A model generated the notes under the pieces. That model had not been told where the DNA came from and ran no database searches. It saw only the letters and a list, made by a program, of their open reading frames with translations. This document shows, piece by piece, positions 53,615 through 63,149 of a DNA stretch of 64,000 nt. The stretch is from NCBI RefSeq assembly GCF_020623625.1, contig NC_060203.1, forward strand, positions 1,488,001-1,552,000, written 5' to 3'. This DNA comes from Saccharomycodes ludwigii. Its lineage: Eukaryota; Ascomycota; Saccharomycetes; Saccharomycodales; Saccharomycodaceae. The translations under genes and the position numbers were made by a program. Positions within the stretch are counted from its first letter, which is position 1. Every line of letters starts with the position of its first letter.

Positions 53615-55930
53615 ATGACCTACACTTTACCCTTGAACCTATTATATATAGATTCATACGATTCATTTGCTTATAATATTATAGACTTGATTAAATCCAC
53701 TAGTATTATTGCAAATGATGCACCATATGATTTAAATCTAACTATAATCCAAGATAATGATTTATCGGTCCTATCTGATTTGATCACTTTTTCCAAAAAA
53801 CTATCTCAATTTCATGGTATCATTATTGGTCCAGGTCCAGGAAATCCTAGAAATTTTAATCATGAAAATTCAATCATTTATAATATATTTAATCGTTTCA
53901 AAGATACTCTTGCCAAGACTCCAATTTTAGGGATATGTCTTGGCTTTCAATCCATGTCTTATTTGTATGCTCATTGCAGTATCTGTGAATTAGATAATAT
54001 TAAGCATGGACAAATATATGAGATGGAATTGTTAAATAATAATATTAATAATGATGATAAAAATATTTTTGAGAATTACCCAAGAACTTTTAAGTCTGTT
54101 AGATACCACTCTTTACACATAACAAATATAACTGCAGATTTAATCCCATTGGTTGTAACCAAAGAAAAAAATATTGCAACCAATGATACAATTATAATGG
54201 GTGGTAAAATACGTGATAGATGTTGGTTTGGTGTACAGTATCATCCTGAATCTTGCTGTTCTGAATATGGCCAATTACTATTCGACAATTTCATTGGAAA
54301 ATTTGTGTTACCCAATTATTCAAATGTTAAGTTAGATGACCACAACATGGAATTTACAGAAACTCACAGAGAATTTGACACCAACCTTACTATCAACACC
54401 CCAAAGAATATTGAAATTGATTATAGAGTAATTGATATCCCCAAAAACATTACCAACATACCACAATTTTTGATAAATTTGGGCGAATTCATTAATGCAT
54501 TTGATAGTAATTTTGTTTTATTAGCATCAAGCAAATTACAACCTAACTGTGGCCAGTATAGTATATTTGGTCTACCAATCCAAAACAAAACTACAGTCTT
54601 TCAATATATCGTGGCAACTGGAGAATTTTTTCGGTACTTATATACTCATGACAATTCTACTGCAGTTATTGATTCATCCATTATAACAAAAGATGAATAT
54701 TGGTCAAAAATTGAAAAATTTATGGAAGATAAAACGGTAGACTTATCTGCCATGGAAGAATACAATAATGCTGCCAAAGATTTGAATGAGTTGCCATTTA
54801 TAGGTGGAATAATGGGCGGGATTGGTTACGAATTAGGATGGTGTGTACCAATGGAATCAAATATCGAGAAGGATAAGACTATAGACTCTTTATTGGTGTA
54901 TATTGAAAATACCATTGTAATTGATCATATAAATAACAAGATGTATTTTATCTCTATTAACGGTAAGACCGATGATATTCCCTTATTCGGACTAATAATG
55001 AATTCAATAATGAGAAATGAAATTGATGACACACATGTTAATAATAATGTTTGCACAGCCAAAGTTAAAACCGTTGTTAAACCTGACAAACAGAAATATA
55101 TTGCCATGTTTAATAAATGTCAAGAATACTTAAATAAAGGTGATTCTTATGAACTATGCTTAACCAACCAGTGTGAAATACATCTAGAGAACACAGATCC
55201 CACAAAAATAGGCTGGATGTTATTTAAAAAGTTGTTACTACTGAATCCTGCGCCCTTCAGTTCGTACATTAATTTCCCACAATATAAATTGGTCAGTAGC
55301 TCTCCAGAAAGATTTTTGAAGTGGGATGAAAAGCTAACTTGCGAATTAAGACCAATTAAGGGAACGGTAAGCAAAAAAAAAGTTAATGATGACATTAAAG
55401 AAGCCACAAAGATATTGAACACACCTAAAGAATTTGGTGAGAATTTGATGATTGTTGATTTAATAAGAAATGATTTATATGAAAATTTGCCCCTTGTTAA
55501 GTTGGAAAAATTAATGGGAATAGAAGAGTTTGAAACAGTTTATCAATTAGTGAGCGTAATCAAAGGATATGCGAGTAACAGTAGTGGTGATAGACCCGTT
55601 ACTATCCCTACTAGTGGATTTCAGATTTTAAAGAAAAGTTTACCCCCTGGTTCAATGACAGGTGCACCTAAGAAATCTAGTGTTGAAATATTATACAAAG
55701 ATATAGAAGGGGATATGTATAAGAATCGTAAAATCTATAGTGGTGTTACTGGATATTATGGAATTAACAGGAGAGGGGATTGGTCTGTTAATATTAGATG
55801 TATGTATTCTTTGGCTGATCCATTGGTTTGGAGGTTGGGATGTGGTGGTGCTATTACTGTGTTATCGAATGCTGAAGATGAATATGAAGAGATGTTGACT
55901 AAGTTGAATAGCACATTACAAATCTTTTAG
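53615..55930 (+). CDS. ABZ1: Abz1, aminodeoxychorismate synthase (GATase + ADC synthase fusion)
   Basis: The product is 771 residues (S. cerevisiae 787). The N-terminal class I glutamine amidotransferase (about 1-235) shows GIIIGPGPGNP, nucleophile Cys in LGICLGFQS and the His/Glu pair in VQYHPES. The C-terminal chorismate-binding domain (about 250-771) shows SSPERFLKW, RPIKGT, ENLMIVDLIRND and PPGSMTGAPK. The Lys of PIKGT is the nucleophile typical of ADC synthases, which separates it from anthranilate synthase. It converts chorismate and glutamine to 4-amino-4-deoxychorismate for p-aminobenzoate and folate synthesis. Matches YNR033W. Confidence 0.95.
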   Translation: MTYTLPLNLLYIDSYDSFAYNIIDLIKSTSIIANDAPYDLNLTIIQDNDLSVLSDLITFSKKLSQFHGIIIGPGPGNPRNFNHENSIIYNIFNRFKDTLAKTPILGICLGFQSMSYLYAHCSICELDNIKHGQIYEMELLNNNINNDDKNIFENYPRTFKSVRYHSLHITNITADLIPLVVTKEKNIATNDTIIMGGKIRDRCWFGVQYHPESCCSEYGQLLFDNFIGKFVLPNYSNVKLDDHNMEFTETHREFDTNLTINTPKNIEIDYRVIDIPKNITNIPQFLINLGEFINAFDSNFVLLASSKLQPNCGQYSIFGLPIQNKTTVFQYIVATGEFFRYLYTHDNSTAVIDSSIITKDEYWSKIEKFMEDKTVDLSAMEEYNNAAKDLNELPFIGGIMGGIGYELGWCVPMESNIEKDKTIDSLLVYIENTIVIDHINNKMYFISINGKTDDIPLFGLIMNSIMRNEIDDTHVNNNVCTAKVKTVVKPDKQKYIAMFNKCQEYLNKGDSYELCLTNQCEIHLENTDPTKIGWMLFKKLLLLNPAPFSSYINFPQYKLVSSSPERFLKWDEKLTCELRPIKGTVSKKKVNDDIKEATKILNTPKEFGENLMIVDLIRNDLYENLPLVKLEKLMGIEEFETVYQLVSVIKGYASNSSGDRPVTIPTSGFQILKKSLPPGSMTGAPKKSSVEILYKDIEGDMYKNRKIYSGVTGYYGINRRGDWSVNIRCMYSLADPLVWRLGCGGAITVLSNAEDEYEEMLTKLNSTLQIF

Positions 55931-56553
55931 AATTGAGAGAAGAAGGGGAGGAATGAAATAATAATGTGAATATTGTTGTTCTTGTACATAGCTGATACAT
56001 GTATAATGTTATATATACATATATTATTTGTTATTGCTGTCGCTTTCTTTTTTTTTTTTTGGTAATACGGAAGTTCCGTGGGACTCCGTCCTCGGCTTAT
56101 TATTTACCTAATATTTCCGATGAACGGACGGACACGCAACCCGGCTGTCAGTCAATGGCCAAAATGGCGCATTTGTCATTTTGTTTATCTTTTTTTTTTT
56201 TTTTTTTTTTCTATTTTTTTCCATTTTTTCTGTATTTTCGCGAAGAGCGTTTATTTTTTCTATTTTATTTTTCGAAGTAAAAAAAAAATCAACATAATAA
56301 AAATTCATTTTCTTGCTCTTTTTCTCTCCGGTTGTTTAATTAAAAGGGGAGAAATTTGCACACTTTATAAAATTTTATTCTATTTCCTTTTAATTCACTT
56401 AATTGTTTGATTTATTAATCTATTTCTTTCTCTCTTTCTTGTTTTCTTTCGACATAATGTTTAGTATTAATATCAAAAAAAAAAGAAAATTCAACACTTG
56501 GATTCAAACCATAAAGCTTTAAATCACTTTTTATTTTTACAACTCAAGTAACC
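55931..56553. other. ABZ1-SOL spacer with a GC-rich island
   Basis: A less AT-rich patch (56066-56178) contains many CGG/CCG half-sites (ACGGAAGTTCCGTGGGACTC, then AACGGACGGACAC, CCCGG) and ATGGCCAAAATGGCGCAT. The flanks are ordinary T-rich DNA. Probably the SOL promoter. Confidence 0.6.
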
Positions 56554-57588
56554 ATGACTACAACAGTGCCTAAGATATTTGCATTTCACGAGTTTGACGA
56601 CGTGGCAGAAGCGGTAGCTGACCATATAGTTTATTGCCAAAATTTAGCCTTAAACAAGTACAATACTTCAAAGACTGGTACCAATGACGGAGTATCAAAT
56701 GCACCAGATAGTAATGAAGGTAACAGTAATAACACAAGTAATTTAAAAAATAACAACCAAAGTAATAATGCCAGTCCCAATACAAGTAATACTAATATTG
56801 ACAATAAACCTCATAAGAGAAAAGTTTCTATTCACTATAGTAATAAAAATACTAACGATACAGAGCATGCTAATGGTAAACAGAAAAAAGATTCTGCGAA
56901 CAATACTAGATTTAAAATTGCTTTGAGTGGTGGTAGTTTGCTTGAGGTATTGCACAATGGTCTACTAAAAAGAAATGATATCAAATGGGATAAATGGGAT
57001 ATTTATTTTGCAGATGAAAGATTAGTACCATTTTCTAGCCCTGAAAGTAATTATGGTTTGGCTAAACGGAAAATCTTTGACTTAATAGACGTTAAGGCAT
57101 ATGGTAAACCAAATGTTTATCACATTGATGAATCATTGCTTGAAGACCCTGAAGCTTGTGCTGATCAGTATGAACAAACCTTAATTAAGCAATTTGCTTC
57201 GAAAGATTCTGTTCGGCTACCGATGTTTGATTTATTTTTATTAGGTTGTGCTCCAGATGGTCATATTGCTTCATTATTCCCAAATTTCCAAGGTAATTTA
57301 AGAGAAAAACACGCTTGGTGTATTCCTGTGGTCAATGCACCTCATGGACCCAAGAACAGAATATCCTTAACTGTTCCAGTAATCTGTCATTCTCATCAAG
57401 TGACATTTGTAGTTGAAGGTGCTGTTAAAGCACCTGTCGTGAAAACCATTATGGAGCGACCAGAAAAAGGTTTGCCAAGTAGTATAGTTAACGAGGGTGC
57501 TGCGGGAAGAGTTTCTTGGTTTGTAGATGATGATGCTTTAAACGATGTTTGTGTTACAAAGAAGAAATATAAATATATGGTCCAATAG
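56554..57588 (+). CDS. SOL1: 6-phosphogluconolactonase-like protein (Sol1/Sol2)
   Basis: The product is 344 residues (Sol1 321, Sol2 315). The first residues (TTTVPKIFAFHEFDDVAEAVADHI) and most of the body match S. cerevisiae Sol1 closely. The lactonase motifs are LSGGSLLEVLH, WDIYFADERLVPF, LLGCAPDGHIASLFP and KNRISLTVPVICHSH. Residues about 38-112 form an Asn/Ser-rich insert placed where Sol1 and Sol2 also carry one and the shorter Sol3/Sol4 do not. Sol3 and Sol4 hydrolyse 6-phosphogluconolactone in the pentose phosphate pathway; Sol1/2 type proteins are also linked to tRNA export. Which role dominates cannot be told from sequence. It represents both YNR034W and YCR073W-A. Confidence 0.92.
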   Translation: MTTTVPKIFAFHEFDDVAEAVADHIVYCQNLALNKYNTSKTGTNDGVSNAPDSNEGNSNNTSNLKNNNQSNNASPNTSNTNIDNKPHKRKVSIHYSNKNTNDTEHANGKQKKDSANNTRFKIALSGGSLLEVLHNGLLKRNDIKWDKWDIYFADERLVPFSSPESNYGLAKRKIFDLIDVKAYGKPNVYHIDESLLEDPEACADQYEQTLIKQFASKDSVRLPMFDLFLLGCAPDGHIASLFPNFQGNLREKHAWCIPVVNAPHGPKNRISLTVPVICHSHQVTFVVEGAVKAPVVKTIMERPEKGLPSSIVNEGAAGRVSWFVDDDALNDVCVTKKKYKYMVQ

Positions 57589-57808
57589 AGAGTTATATAT
57601 ATATATATACGTATATATATTATTTATTAACTTTCCTCTTAACTTTAAATTTTTTTTTTTTTTTTGGCATTTTTCTTTTTTTTTTTTTTTCATTTTTTTT
57701 TTTTTTTTTTTTTCTTTTTCTTTTACATTCAATATATATGTTTCTTTATTGTTTGTCTTTAAAATTTTATATGTGTGATAATAATACTAATATCAATTTG
57801 ATTCTTTG

Positions 57809-58708
57809 TTATACCATTCGGTATTTTTTATTAAAGTTGATACTTTCTTTTTCTAATATTAGCACATCATTCCCTTTGTAACGCATGAATTGTAACAAAA
57901 ATATACTATTGAAAGTAATGGTGATTAAAGAAATACCTATCTTACCAAAGTTCAATCCTAATACTGCCATAATACTACTGTCCTTAACTTTTTCTAAAGA
58001 TAATAAAAATAACTGTAACAACGAGGTTATTCCACCAAGCATATCCAACAATATTGTAATTTTACTAAAACCAATCATAGATTTCCTTTGGTAATTATGC
58101 TTTATTTGTGGTATATATTTAATCAATGTCATTAAGATTTTACCCATAATTAAAATATTGCAATACTGAGCCAAATCAAGTTTTATAAAAGTGATATAAC
58201 TACTATCATTTGCGGTATTTTTATATATAAGTGTTATTAGTATCCATATTAATACACAAATTTTCAATAATTTGTAGTAACTAGGATTTAATCTTTGTTT
58301 GTTACCTTTTATAGCAGTTGCACTCCCAGTATGAAATTTCCATGGCCATAAATTCATTATTTGTGATAATAATATTAAGTTTAGGATAAACCCGTGAATG
58401 GAATAGAAAATATCAAATAAAGTAACAATCATTTTATCTTGTTGTGTATTATTTGGTGTTGTAGTATTACCATTATCACTTGAGTAATATTGCAATAGTA
58501 GACATTCTATCAAACAAATGTAGCCAAATGAATTTAGTACCACAAAATCTATACTCACACCATTTGAATTTTTTAATTTATAATTTGTTATAATCGGTGG
58601 ATAAAAGCTAATACACCAACAGATAACGTATATGTAGCCCAATATTGTAATAATAATATGAATTATGTTGGTATCATAAGAGGGAATGAGACTATGGTTA
58701 TCATTCAT
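57809..58708 (-). CDS. ERS1: Ers1, cystinosin-like vacuolar transporter
   Basis: The product is 299 residues (S. cerevisiae 260) with seven predicted transmembrane helices. Two PQ-loop repeats are present: the first near residue 24 (CISFYPPIITNYKLKNSNGV, where the Gln of the PQ pair is replaced) and the second with an intact pair (LIKYIPQIKHNYQRKSMIGF). Cystinosin-family proteins export cystine from the lysosome or vacuole with protons; yeast Ers1 complements hygromycin sensitivity and works with Meh1/Ego1. It follows SOL on the opposite strand as YCR075C does. Low codon bias suggests low expression. Confidence 0.85.
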   Translation of the reverse strand: MNDNHSLIPSYDTNIIHIIITILGYIYVICWCISFYPPIITNYKLKNSNGVSIDFVVLNSFGYICLIECLLLQYYSSDNGNTTTPNNTQQDKMIVTLFDIFYSIHGFILNLILLSQIMNLWPWKFHTGSATAIKGNKQRLNPSYYKLLKICVLIWILITLIYKNTANDSSYITFIKLDLAQYCNILIMGKILMTLIKYIPQIKHNYQRKSMIGFSKITILLDMLGGITSLLQLFLLSLEKVKDSSIMAVLGLNFGKIGISLITITFNSIFLLQFMRYKGNDVLILEKESINFNKKYRMV

Positions 58709-59238
58709 TGAATATTTTTGAATTTGATCAAGTCTTTAATAGTGATTTAAACAGTCTGTGATTTTCCTTTGTTATTTGAATTGTATTACAATTGTTTACT
58801 TTGTTTATTATTAATGTTATTTTTTGTTCATTTATTTAGTTATAAAATGTGCGATATAACGCCGTTGGTAATGGTTAGCTTTTGTAATTCCGAATGACTT
58901 CGTACTTAGCCCAAGCACGGACTTAAACGGGCCAAAAAAGTAAAAGGAAAAAAGTAAAAAAAAAGCCCGATGTGTCAGGCCAATTATTTAAACTGTATAT
59001 GTAATTCCCTCCCATTCATCCGTGCCAATTGGTAATAAGTACAATCAGCACAATCAACTTCAAAGATCTAAAATAATAACACATCATTTATATAAATTAA
59101 TACATTGATAAGCAAAGAAATTCCAAGGTAAAAAAAAAAAAAAAAAATTCTTTTCTTTCCCTCTCCTTAAGAAATCATTAACATCTTATTACTCAAGTAC
59201 ATTTAGAGAACACTAATTCGAAAACATCGTCACTACCA
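58709..59238. other. Divergent promoter region, ERS1 / PDK-like kinase
   Basis: A mixed-composition patch at 58850-58990 with AACGCCGTTGG, TTCCGAATGACTTCG, CACGGAC and AAACGGGCC. The rest is AT-rich. No gene is seen. Confidence 0.6.
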
Positions 59239-60567
59239 ATGAAACTTAATAGTACCGTACTAAAAAGAATATGGTCATATAGTAAATTGGTTCAAACTCA
59301 TGTTACAATGAATGAAATGTGCTATTTTTCAAGCCAAAAAAATCAAAATAATTTACTCGTGCTAACCAATGGATCTCAATTTTTGATTAGAGAATTTAAA
59401 ATTAGATTTTCCCATAGAATTAAAGAGTTGGACGCATTACCCTATGGTTTAAATCAACAAAAAGATATTATCAAAGTTCGAAATTGGTATATTAAAAGCT
59501 TCCAAGATTTATGTGATTTCGAAACCCATAGCATAGCTTATAAAGAATTAAAAAGGGTTACACAGCTTCTACCTAAGAGCCCAGAAAAAATAACATTAGA
59601 AGAAAATAATAAATACTATAATCCGACAGAAGAACTTATTGAAGAAGGAAGAAAAAATTCTTTGATCAATTTTAACAGGAGTCTTTTGAACCTATTTTAT
59701 AAACTTAGAGAAAGACACCAAACTACTGTAATCAATGTTGCCAAGGGACTATTAAAATGGAAAACCAATGATTTAATAATAAATAGTAACAATATTTATA
59801 ATGATAAAAATATCTTTCTTATCAAAAAACATCTAGATAATTTTTATTTTCACAGAATTGGTATCAAAATTTTACTTGATCATCATATATCTTTATTAGA
59901 AACTGAATTTAGCAAAGAAGCGATAGTTAACAACATGTACGATTATAATGATGAAAAATATGTGGGTATAGTGTGCACTAATACAGATATACCTAAATTG
60001 GCTAAACAAGCTATTGAAAATGCTCAATATATCGTTAAGCATCACTATGATTTGCTAGAAACTCCTCCTGTTGAATTAATATTGGTGAACAATACAAATA
60101 AGGTGCCTTTTGTTTATATTCCAGCACATTTAATTCACGTACTATTTGAAATATTGAAAAACGCCCTAAGGGCCATAGTTGAATTTAAGCTATCAAAAGA
60201 ACCTAATAATAAATATATAGAATTTGATATTCCTAATGAAACTGTTAAAGTCATAATATCTTATGGTAAAGAGGATATTGTTTTGAAGATATGTGATAAA
60301 GGTGGCGGTATACCAAGATCCATGTTAAAATATATTACCACATATTTATATACAACAATGCCTCAAAGTGTACAAGAAAATTTATTATTGAAACCGCCAA
60401 ATAACGAAATAAATGAAGAATCCCTTTCTGTTAATACTCCAATGGCTGGGCTTGGATATGGTTTGGCGCTAAGCACATTGTATGCCAAATATTTTGGCGG
60501 TAATTTAAAAGTAATGTCTGTAGAAGGATATGGAACGGATGTATATTTGTATTTAAAAAGGCACTAA
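59239..60567 (+). CDS. Mitochondrial PDK-type protein kinase (pyruvate/ketoacid dehydrogenase kinase)
   Basis: The product is 442 residues. The N-terminus is basic and hydroxylated, fitting a mitochondrial presequence. The four-helix domain carries VRNWYIKSFQDL, HQTTVINVAKG and LLDHHISLLE. The GHKL ATP fold has the N box EILKNALRAIVEF (about 304), G1 DKGGG (352) and G2 GLGYGLA (404), then LYAKYFGGNLKVMSVEGYGT. These blocks track animal PDKs (human PDK: VKSWYIQSLMDL, ELFKNAMRATVEH, GYGLPISRLYAKYFQGDL) better than S. cerevisiae Pkp1 or Pkp2 as I remember them. It should phosphorylate and inactivate the E1 subunit of a ketoacid dehydrogenase. The usual Pro of the G2 box is Ala. It is absent from this place in S. 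cerevisiae. Confidence 0.8.
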   Translation: MKLNSTVLKRIWSYSKLVQTHVTMNEMCYFSSQKNQNNLLVLTNGSQFLIREFKIRFSHRIKELDALPYGLNQQKDIIKVRNWYIKSFQDLCDFETHSIAYKELKRVTQLLPKSPEKITLEENNKYYNPTEELIEEGRKNSLINFNRSLLNLFYKLRERHQTTVINVAKGLLKWKTNDLIINSNNIYNDKNIFLIKKHLDNFYFHRIGIKILLDHHISLLETEFSKEAIVNNMYDYNDEKYVGIVCTNTDIPKLAKQAIENAQYIVKHHYDLLETPPVELILVNNTNKVPFVYIPAHLIHVLFEILKNALRAIVEFKLSKEPNNKYIEFDIPNETVKVIISYGKEDIVLKICDKGGGIPRSMLKYITTYLYTTMPQSVQENLLLKPPNNEINEESLSVNTPMAGLGYGLALSTLYAKYFGGNLKVMSVEGYGTDVYLYLKRH

Positions 60568-60594
60568 AATACGTATACATATATATATAGCTGT

Positions 60595-62277
60595 TTATGA
60601 TCTTAATGATCTTTCATACAATGATCTTCCCTCTCTCAATGAATATTCATAATCCCGTTCAATGGCATCGGCATCAGCATCATTCCCTAAGTTGCCGTAG
60701 TCGTCCACTAATAAAAAATATTCTCCAAATAATTGATAATAGGTTTCCCCGCCTAAAACCTTAATAAGCAGTTTATCTCTTAGATTAAACCAATAACTTA
60801 GACTTATACCAACTATAAAAAATGGTGGCAGATATTTATTTAAAAATATGACCCAATTAAATAAATCATCATACAAAACTTTTTGAAAACTGCTCGAACT
60901 GTTTGGTACCAATGAAATAAAATTAAAGCACAATGGCAATAATAATCTGCTAGAATACAAAGAATAATATAAAGTATTGCTTGGATTAGATCTACCATTT
61001 GGTATCAAATGGAAATTTGAAAATTTGAAATTAGACAATGCATAAGAACAACTGACTGTCATGTATCCGAAAAATATAAAATGCTGACAAAATAAAAGAA
61101 TTGCTGCATTACCATCGCTGTTTATTAACCATTTATGCAGGTTCAAAGGTGTACACTCAATGAATGCTACAGAAATAGAAAGTAAAAAACATAAAATACC
61201 AAACGCGTCAAATAAAAATAGTTGGAAATAGTGTTTTTTAGTATCACTTGTAGCACTGTTTACCACTAATTTATGTACCAGTTTATCTGAATAGTTCTTA
61301 TAATACAAATAGTTGTAATATTGTGTTTTAAATGCATTGTAAACATTGTTTAATTCATCCAAAGACTGCAATTCTGTGCTATTCACTGAACTACTGCTTG
61401 GTCTAGTAATACTCAAATCCAAGCTTGATAAGCCATTATCGGCACCGTCAATGTTTTTAATTTCAGCAAATAAAGTCTCCACCTCTTCTTGGCATTTTTT
61501 AATTATAACTTGATTTTCGTCACCATCCAATGAAACATGAAAGTTCATAATTGTATTGTAGTTATCTATTAGATTCATTTTACTGTCATTTATATCATCA
61601 TTGTTTTTACTTAGTTTGATAAATAGTTTATCTTCCCAATCATTGCTGTTGGTGCTGATATTAATCTTATTAGCATGTCTAGGTTTAGAGTCTTGGAAAT
61701 AAGAAAAGGGTAACAAATTCAAACCCATACTTAACAAAACTAACATATAGCTTAATGAATACAAATGAGACATGGAGATCAACAATGATTTAATATTAAT
61801 GGAATGGTTTTTAAAATTTGACATTTTCAAATAAACTACGCCAATAACCAATCCGAGTAAGCATATTCCATAAAACTTCAAATTTTGTAATATTGCCTTC
61901 TTAAACCTATACTTAGAGAACTTATGCTCGTCATTATCGTTTTGTTCTTCAAGCGGGGTAATATATTTCAAATCAACATAGGATATCATGACTGGGATAA
62001 AACACCAACATAAAATAAATTGGGTCCAATATATAATCAGCCATAAAATATCTAAACTTGGAGATCCAATAGACCCACCATTTCTATGCATCCATATATC
62101 TAATGGCAATAAATATGTAATCGATAACAAACAGATCATATTCACGACTAATATGAGTATAGTCATTCGATACTCTTTAAAATGTGATTTAAGAGAAAAG
62201 TATGTATTCACCAGATAGTTTGATATTAAGATGGTCAATATGGATAAACAAAATAAAATAGTCCAAAATAGTATCAT
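60595..62277 (-). CDS. LMBR1-type (LMBD2-like) polytopic membrane protein
   Basis: The product is 560 residues with about nine transmembrane helices: four or five at the N-terminus, a cytosolic segment of about 150 residues (about 200-345) with the coiled region TELQSLDELNNVYNAFKTQY, then four more. WLIIYWTQFILCWCFIPVMISY and LLVLSMGLNLLPFS-like stretches recall the LMBR1 family. In animals LMBD2 members link to GPCR signalling; the fungal role is unknown to me. No N-terminal signal other than the first helix is visible. It is tail-to-tail with the PDK-like gene, stops 27 bp apart. Confidence 0.6.
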   Translation of the reverse strand: MILFWTILFCLSILTILISNYLVNTYFSLKSHFKEYRMTILILVVNMICLLSITYLLPLDIWMHRNGGSIGSPSLDILWLIIYWTQFILCWCFIPVMISYVDLKYITPLEEQNDNDEHKFSKYRFKKAILQNLKFYGICLLGLVIGVVYLKMSNFKNHSINIKSLLISMSHLYSLSYMLVLLSMGLNLLPFSYFQDSKPRHANKINISTNSNDWEDKLFIKLSKNNDDINDSKMNLIDNYNTIMNFHVSLDGDENQVIIKKCQEEVETLFAEIKNIDGADNGLSSLDLSITRPSSSSVNSTELQSLDELNNVYNAFKTQYYNYLYYKNYSDKLVHKLVVNSATSDTKKHYFQLFLFDAFGILCFLLSISVAFIECTPLNLHKWLINSDGNAAILLFCQHFIFFGYMTVSCSYALSNFKFSNFHLIPNGRSNPSNTLYYSLYSSRLLLPLCFNFISLVPNSSSSFQKVLYDDLFNWVIFLNKYLPPFFIVGISLSYWFNLRDKLLIKVLGGETYYQLFGEYFLLVDDYGNLGNDADADAIERDYEYSLREGRSLYERSLRS

Positions 62278-62731
62278 TTTATATTGTTTTGGTAGTGAAA
62301 TGCTATAAAAATATGATTAAATTGGTTATGAGTTTGGCTGGTTGATTTCTTTGTATTTTTTCTAAAAGATATAAATGAAAAATTAAATAAGGGGTTTAAG
62401 AGTGAATTAGAGAAGATACTTGGCAATTTTGATATTTATATTTATATTTATAGTTATTTTTGTTTAAAAAAAAATAGTATACAAATATTATATATATATA
62501 TATATATTTCTTTAAACGAAAATGAGTCCGAAATGAAAACAAAAAAAAAAAAAAAAAAAAAAAATCCTTAGAAATTAATTTTAATTTGTTTAAAGTATAT
62601 TATATTTCTTCCTTGTTAAATTCATACCATTGTAAAAGTGAGTATTTCCCATAATCACACCAAGTATTTTGCAAGTAAGCAACCATAAACTACTAATAGA
62701 ACAGAAACTAAAAGAAAACAAACAAACCTAC
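62278..62731. other. Divergent promoter region, LMBR1-like / EGO2
   Basis: Contains (TA)n near 62488-62508, an A24 run near 62541 and a TCCGAAAT motif at 62527. No gene is seen. Confidence 0.6.
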
Positions 62732-62998
62732 ATGTCTGATCAAATAACAGGTGAACTTCAATCCATAGACTTAACCACGGTCATTCCAAATGCTATAGGT
62801 CTCCTTGCCTTTGATGAAAACAAAAATGTTATAGATAGCAGCGGAGTGGGCAAAGAGAGATTGGATGATGTAAATGAATTATCTAATATAGAAACTAATT
62901 CTGAGGGCTTTGCATTGTTATCTGAGAAAAATATTAAAGTTTATATATATAAACAAGAGGGCAAAACCGTAGTAGTTTATGCATATGAAAAGGTTTAG
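62732..62998 (+). CDS. EGO2: Ego2, small subunit of the vacuolar EGO complex
   Basis: The ATG at 62732 gives 88 residues (S. cerevisiae Ego2 75). The in-frame extension to 62669 has only a TTG and is not used here. The pattern IGLLAFDENKNVIDSSGVGK, then ELSNIETNSEGFALLSE, KVYIYKQEGKTVVVYAYE matches yeast Ego2 (IAFDTHGNVIESTGVGSQR ... AEGFAQV ... VHLYKRNDITLAVYTS). This roadblock-like protein joins Ego1 and Ego3 to hold Gtr1-Gtr2 on the vacuole for TORC1 signalling. It sits next to FUB1 as YCR075W-A does, and also stands for EGO4 (YNR034W-A). Confidence 0.9.
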   Translation: MSDQITGELQSIDLTTVIPNAIGLLAFDENKNVIDSSGVGKERLDDVNELSNIETNSEGFALLSEKNIKVYIYKQEGKTVVVYAYEKV

Positions 62999-63065
62999 GC
63001 TAGCGAGTTATTTGTTTTATAATATATATATGTATACCACAACCTAACGCATTTCCTTTTATTTT

Positions 63066-63070
<5 letters not shown>

Positions 63071-63096
<26 letters not shown>

Positions 63097-63097
63097 C
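63071..63097. repeat. (GT)n microsatellite
   Basis: About 13 GT units in the convergent EGO2-FUB1 spacer. Confidence 0.9.
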
Positions 63098-63149
63098 TGT
63101 GAACTAATATTTTTTTTTTTTTTTTAAATAGAAATGTATATTTTATATA

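Noticed and set aside
62669-62731. N-terminal extension of EGO2
   Set aside because: It begins with TTG, not ATG; homology to Ego2 starts after the ATG at 62732.
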